A DNA stretch of 64,000 nucleotides. Source: Latrodectus hesperus. Lineage: Eukaryota; Arthropoda; Arachnida; Araneae; Theridiidae. The position numbers and the translations under genes are program-made. A model generated the notes under the pieces. It did no database searches, was not told the DNA's origin, and saw nothing but the letters and a program-made list of their open reading frames with translations. Position 1 is the stretch's first letter. Each line of letters begins with the position of its first letter. The stretch is from positions 13,983,125 to 14,047,124 of the forward strand of contig CM075862.1 in the NCBI GenBank assembly GCA_037975125.1, read 5' to 3'. Of the stretch, positions 49,016-64,000 are shown one piece after another.

Positions 49016-55569
<6,554 letters not shown>

Positions 55570-55738
55570 TAGTGATGGCTAAGTGGTTAGCGTTCCTTAT
55601 TTTTTAGACTATTGATTCCGGGTCCGAATCCCAGTTCCTTTCTGTCGCTGCGTTTCTTTATACTTTCTTTTGAAATGCTGAATGAATTTGTGTCGAAATA
55701 ATAGTTACCCAGTGTCCGCCTTCGGTAAAAACGTATTA
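55570..55738 (+). mobile_element. SINE family A copy, short and diverged
   Basis: A-box-like TGGCTAAGTGGTTAGCGTTC (55,576 onward), B-box-like GGGTCCGAATCCC, then a shortened body (TTTCTGTCGCTGCGTTTC, CCCAGTGTCCGCC). Confidence 0.8.
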
Positions 55739-57196
55739 GGGATTAGCGAAACTATAAAATATTCAAAATAGTTGAGATATTTTTATCAGTTAATTATACC
55801 TAAAGTATATTCGATTTCTTGTTTCCCATATTCCTTTAATTTTTCTTTATCCAAGTTTTTGAGAGTCATACATAATATATAAGTTGTTCAAGTTTGCACT
55901 TTATCAAAAAAAAATTTGTGTTTTGTAATTCTAAAATTATATTATAAAATATACTAAATAAATGACACCATATTTGATTTATTTAATCAAATAATCGAAT
56001 TTTGAGAACACTAGTAACCGCTGTATAAATCCATGAATCTAGAAGACAATGTCAAACATCCCAAGATCTCTATCCTTCTTGAAAAACTATCAAAATTGAT
56101 TGTGGCCTTATTTTTGGATATTTTTTTAAAATTTTCATTTTTGAAAAATATAATAATTCAAGATTTAATTTTACAGTAAATATATCAACAAAGCAAACTT
56201 TTGTGTGGTTGTTATATTGCTAATCAAATATCTCTTGAATTATTAAACTAAAAATGTAACTCAGCACATATATAATTGAGAAACAGCTATTTCTCCGCAT
56301 TTTGTTTAAATTTAACCTACAAAATTTGTTTAATTGTATTCACTATATTGCTGTTGTATTACTATTTGCAGGATTATTCTTTGTAATACTATTATTGTTG
56401 ATCCCAAATGAAACTGGAAAACGCGAATTAAATCTTCTGTTTGATTATTATCTAAATATTTTGGATATTTATAATTATAATTCTATTTATTATATTTTTT
56501 TTTTATTTTATATCTGTAAGAATACCTTGCTTTATTCGTTTTTAACTGTAACATCACGTATGAAACATTGTTCAGTTCAGTCTTCTAGCAAGTTTTCTTT
56601 TAGTCTTTTCATTCCTTTCATTTCCCGAGCAACTAAACGGCTGGATGCTCTGTTTTCACATCATTTAATAAGTTTATTTTTTCTGACCCCTTTTCAAATC
56701 CTTTTTAAACAGCTTTTAGTTCGTGCACTTACTTTCTGTCATCAATTTTTATATGTTGTTTACTTTAATCATGTTCTTTTAGTGAATATTTTTTTAAACA
56801 TTTTATTTCGCTGCGTACAAATATTTTGTAATTTCTTATTTTCATTTCGCGTTGATTTGTATCAGCTTTCTCCTTTCTTTCTCATTAATTTGAAATCATA
56901 GAAAGCAATTTATTTGTGAATTGTTTTATCTTTAAAAATCTTTACACAAATGGATTCGAAATATCTTTTACTTTGTTCTCTGTTGAGAAAGAAAAAAGTT
57001 TTACATCGTTTTTATTTTCAATATTTCTTTTAATTTATTTCCTTTTTAATTTTTACTAGTTCCTTTCTCTCCTTTTCTTTTTTACTGTAATTTATATACA
57101 AAGTGATTATTTTTGTTCGTTTCAAAAACTCTCATTGTTAATTACTTAATTTAATAATTATTCTAGTTTGAATCAAAAACAAATATATACATCAAA

Positions 57197-57198
<2 letters not shown>
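55739..57198. other. AT-rich spacer, no gene seen
   Basis: An open frame of about 200 codons at 56,302-56,901 (plus) begins at TTG, is dominated by Phe/Leu/Ile from T-rich DNA, and is not credible as a gene. Confidence 0.4.

Positions 57199-57246
<48 letters not shown>
57199..57246. repeat. (AT)n microsatellite 17
   Basis: About 48 bp of AT repeat. Confidence 0.95.
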
Positions 57247-57249
<3 letters not shown>

Positions 57250-58002
57250 TTCGAAAATTTGGCGGGAAAAGCGTCACACGTAAAAAGTTTAATTAATATA
57301 ATTAAGTACATTTAAAGATTAGAATTTCCTCACATATCTATTTCAAACAACATAAGAATATGAAATTAAATGGAAAAAAAAATTTTCTCTCTGCTTAAAT
57401 AATAAATCTCAGAAAGGAAACATTTAAATATGCATAATAAACCGAAAAAATATTAGCATTTAAGTAGCAATTATAGCTATTTAATCATAATACGACGCTG
57501 TTAATCGTAAAAATGTTTCGAACGCTTGTCCTGTGCTGTTCACTACCACTGAATAATTTTAAAAAACGATAAATTCTGAAATAGCGTGACATTCGTGTAT
57601 TGCTGAAGAGAAATTTCGAATTCCTGACATCAATATTTTATTCCGTAGAAAATTAAAATACACAATTTTTTGGTAATATATATTTACGGAATCCGTTCTT
57701 GTAAGATTTCAAATCAAAATCTTTCTGAATTCTCACTTACTAATATGTCATTTTTTCGATCGTTTGTTTTATTTGATTGGAAAAGAGAGGAGGATGCCAG
57801 CCAGGGGTTGACCTCTATGTGACTGTGGTTCAAAAATAGGAGGCAGTTGGCTATGTTTAACTGTTTTGGTAGGAGGAAATACGACAAGAAACATTGCGTT
57901 TATTTAACCTTATTATTGCGATTGTTTTATAGCGAATTTGATTTTGATTTAGAAAAGATAGTCGTATTGAGATTTGGTCTATACACATTCATATGTTGGC
58001 CT
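57247..58002. other. Spacer, no gene seen
   Basis: Nothing recognised; 57,780-57,890 is slightly G-rich and unassigned. Confidence 0.4.
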
Positions 58003-58266
58003 GGCAAAGATGTTTTATAATCCAGGATGCTAAATTCTGAATTTTTTTTTTTTTCTTGATGAAGAAATGTTACCAAGATGACGCGTATTGTGACGTGCGC
58101 GATGACGTAAATACTAGGGTTGCCAAAATAGAATTTCACTGAATAATTCTTTTAGGTCTGTTTATCTATGACGCAATAAAATCATGTTACCACATATATA
58201 TGAAAATATGCCAAAATAATCATTAAACTCAGATTTTGACATCCTGGATTATACGGCATCTGTGCT
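58003..58266. mobile_element. MITE family E, copy 2
   Basis: Second copy of the element at 20,269-20,522 in the same orientation. Inverted ends contain ATAATCCAGGATGCTAAA (left, about 58,017) and, on the complement of the right, ATAATCCAGGATGTCAAA. The core TGACGTGCGCGATGACGTAA (58,091-58,110) preserves both TGACGT motifs. Confidence 0.82.
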
Positions 58267-59285
58267 ATTACATTGTCATTCCGCTGGTGCGATAGCTTAA
58301 AAATAATTACAATTCTGCTGTCTATTTTATCATTTGTGGACATTTCTTATATGCCTATCTATTTATCTGTATGAACACGTGTAAATTAGGAACACTAAGT
58401 GAATACATACATTTTGTAAAAGTTTACATTCAGGTACTCCTTGATTTTAGGCGACTTTTTTGACTCCATGATAGGTGACTAACAAAATGGTCCATACATA
58501 AAATTTAAACTGAGATAAATTAAGTTTTATCATCAAATTTTTCGACAAACCATGAGGTATCCCATTCCCCACCAAACCCGTCATTTCTAACCAGTCTTTG
58601 GTATTTTTTATAGTTTGGATTCAGGCTCTTGATTAAGGCCTCGGAATTTTTCCATACTTAGGATATTCAATATAATGTGTTGCTAAAATTTGAAGTAAAT
58701 GCAGTCCGATAGAACACACTATAAACTACTCGGTCACAGCATGATACTCTAAGTTTTACTCACTATAGTCACTTTGAGTTTTAAATCGTATTTCGAAATA
58801 CTTTTGCTTTAGAATTCTATAACATAGTCGAAAATAAAAAGAAATGATCAAATCGTCAAAGCCCTAACCTCAGACATTAGCTGCTCCAACATACATGCAA
58901 ATACTCTTGTGTATATATTTTTGTTTCTGGGGAAGTAAGTGATAATGGTTGCGTAACGTTCCCATCCTTTTGTTTCTCTCACTGTGACATTGTTATTCGT
59001 AGTCCGTGACATCGTCACTCGTGTCAGATTTAGAACAGAAACTTGCTAACTGTATGAAGCAGCGTAATGCATAACCACAGACTCCATACCCACAAACGAA
59101 TGAGGTTAATGAAGCGTGACTAATTTTTATTAGAAAGGCAGTCCTGGCAAATGAACCGTTACGATTAGAGTTAACCTCAGAAATTTGACTCATGCAACAC
59201 GAGGTTCTAAATGAAAAGCTTGAACAGGGGGTGGATGACAAAGTTGTTGAATGAAAACAGCAGACGAGACGAGCTGACCCCAGCA
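58267..59285. other. Upstream flank of the secreted-protein gene
   Basis: Base composition becomes gradually less AT-rich from about 58,900. No coding frame recognised; this is where proximal regulatory DNA would be expected. Confidence 0.35.
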
Positions 59286-59740
59286 TAAACCGCAAATAGG
59301 GGATCTTTCACCGAGACGACGCCGGGGCGTCACGTGCTTACGGTCCCCCCAAAAACGTTACAACGATATTTCGGTGTGAAGACAGCCAAACAAGAATTGC
59401 GTGGGTGGTCGGTGCGGGCGAATAAATCGCTGCGATACTTCCCTCTCCTCATCCCCCACTGACCTTTCCCGGCGAACCAATAAAGGCGGAGTTGCGCGCG
59501 CTCCGGTTTTTCGGGGGGTAAGGGGAGGGGATATCCGGCACAAGGCGCTTATCCGGAACGCGAGTAGGAGCGGACGAAAACACTTCCCGGACGATTCAAA
59601 AGCCGGGCGCTGTGTCGCTTCACTCTCTGTGTCGCGCGGTTTTGTGTTGTCACTTTCACTCCCGCCGCCAACCCCTACTGTGTCGCCGAGCATGTCCGCA
59701 TAAGAGCCGGATCGCCAGCTTTTAGAGAAATATTTTGGAA
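59286..59740 (+). promoter_or_regulatory. CpG-rich promoter-like block
   Basis: The only sustained GC-rich, CpG-rich block in the window (many CG dinucleotides, for example GAGACGACGCCGGGGCGTCA). It contains an E-box CACGTG at 59,331-59,336 and lies directly upstream of the signal-peptide ORF. No TATA box was located and the start of transcription cannot be placed. Small frames on both strands here are by-products of GC content. Confidence 0.55.
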
Positions 59741-59791
59741 GCGAAGCCCTTTCTGTTTATAGATAAAATAGAACTTTCTGTGAATCTAACT

Positions 59792-60215
59792 ATGACTGTG
59801 TCCCTCCTGCATATAGTATCCGCCGGACTCGTACTGCTTCTAGCCGCTCCGACCTCCGCCCGTGGTCAGTTCGAAGACAGCAACTCCCTCCGCAAGCCCC
59901 ACAGCAACCTGTTCGTGGCAATCACCCCCTCCGCTCAGGCATTCCACAAGCGGCAGCAGCTCAGGGGCCCACTCGAGGCTCCGAGTTCGAATCCCATCAT
60001 AACGGATGAGAATACGTACCGCATACCTTGGATGGCCACTATGCCCCGGCGTCAAAACAGAGGGAGGAGGATGAAAAAATTACCCCTCCAGAGTGGTGGG
60101 GAGCACGTCCAGCCCAAGCAGAACGTCAAGAGTACGATCCCCGTCGACCCGGATCCGACATCACCTCGGGAGCCCAGAGGAAGAGACAACAATCGCTACG
60201 ACGTGCCCCTGATAG
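59792..60215 (+). CDS. First coding exon of a secreted dibasic-rich protein (partial)
   Basis: First ATG of the open frame, with A at -3 (AACTATGA). It encodes a convincing signal peptide (MTVSLLHIVSAGLVLLLAAP, likely cleaved after Ala23), then a polar, Pro/Arg-rich segment with dibasic sites Lys53-Arg54, Arg86-Arg87 and Arg92-Arg93 followed by Lys95-Lys96, as in precursors processed by furin-like proteases. The context ATAG|GTAAGC at 60,215/60,216 is a strong splice donor, giving a phase-1 intron after 141 codons; unspliced, the frame ends at TGA 60,254-60,256 (154 residues). Codon use is GC-rich, unlike all other frames here. I recognise no domain. A growth factor, antagonist or neuropeptide precursor whose Cys-rich part lies in later exons is possible, but this is inference. 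Confidence 0.65.
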
Positions 60216-60221
60216 GTAAGC
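60216..60221 (+). other. Predicted 5' splice site
   Basis: GTAAGC preceded by ATAG, close to the MAG|GTRAGT consensus, at the end of the signal-peptide exon. Confidence 0.55.
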
Positions 60222-60292
60222 TTCCCATATTACTCAAGTTCCTCACACACTTTTGATGTGCAATTCATTTGTGATTAACAAATAGAGTAAAG

Positions 60293-64000
<3,708 letters not shown>

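Noticed and set aside
56302..56901. 199-codon open frame rich in Phe, Leu and Ile
   Set aside because: Starts at TTG, comes from T-rich DNA that happens to lack stops, has no recognisable motif or codon bias.
59401..59703. 100-111-codon frames on both strands of the CpG-rich block
   Set aside because: GC-rich DNA has few stops; neither frame has a motif, and they lie upstream of the better supported signal-peptide frame.

Overview
The window is eukaryotic, AT-rich and almost gene-free. It looks like arthropod DNA, most likely a chelicerate and probably a spider. The basis is a set of decayed transposons (Tc1-like DD34E, a mariner-like element with 41-residue spacing, Tigger/pogo, two or three LINE clades), several tRNA-headed SINE families, and eighteen long (AT)n arrays. 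The taxon is an inference from remembered repeat families and was not tested by a search.

Layout. 1-22 kb: AT-rich spacer with scattered SINEs, a 41-bp minisatellite (7.7 kb), a direct repeat pair (9.9/10.6 kb), a decayed RTE/CR1-type LINE 3' end on the minus strand (13.4-13.9 kb), one copy of a terminal-inverted-repeat MITE (20.3 kb) and an unclassified repeat with copies at 6.1 and 21.5 kb. 22-27 kb: a Tigger/pogo remnant split by a SINE with a clean target-site duplication, then a dead Tc1-like element lying between two (AT)n arrays. 28-30 kb: a tandem array of SINE monomers (about 210 bp each), hit by an internally deleted LINE that carries an 11-bp target-site duplication. 32.5-34 kb: nested tandem repeats. 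34.6-36.3 kb: a tandem duplication split by a dead mariner-like element. 36-47 kb: SINE-dense, with many (AT)n arrays and another LINE 3' end. 47.4-49.0 kb: the best preserved DNA transposon, a Tc1-like element with 95-bp inverted repeats and a compound right end. 49-59 kb: very AT-rich spacer with a second MITE copy.

The one locus that looks like a host gene is at about 59.3-60.2 kb: a CpG-rich promoter-like block followed by an apparent first coding exon of a secreted, dibasic-rich protein ending at a strong splice donor. The rest of that gene would lie beyond 60.2 kb, probably past the window; no second exon was recognised.

I see no new enzymatic or defence system. The unusual content is repeat architecture: SINEs turned into a satellite-like array, (AT)n arrays abutting transposon and SINE ends, an internally deleted LINE with both ends kept, a MITE carrying two TGACGT motifs, and a pair of related complex segments 14 kb apart that may be conserved non-coding DNA.
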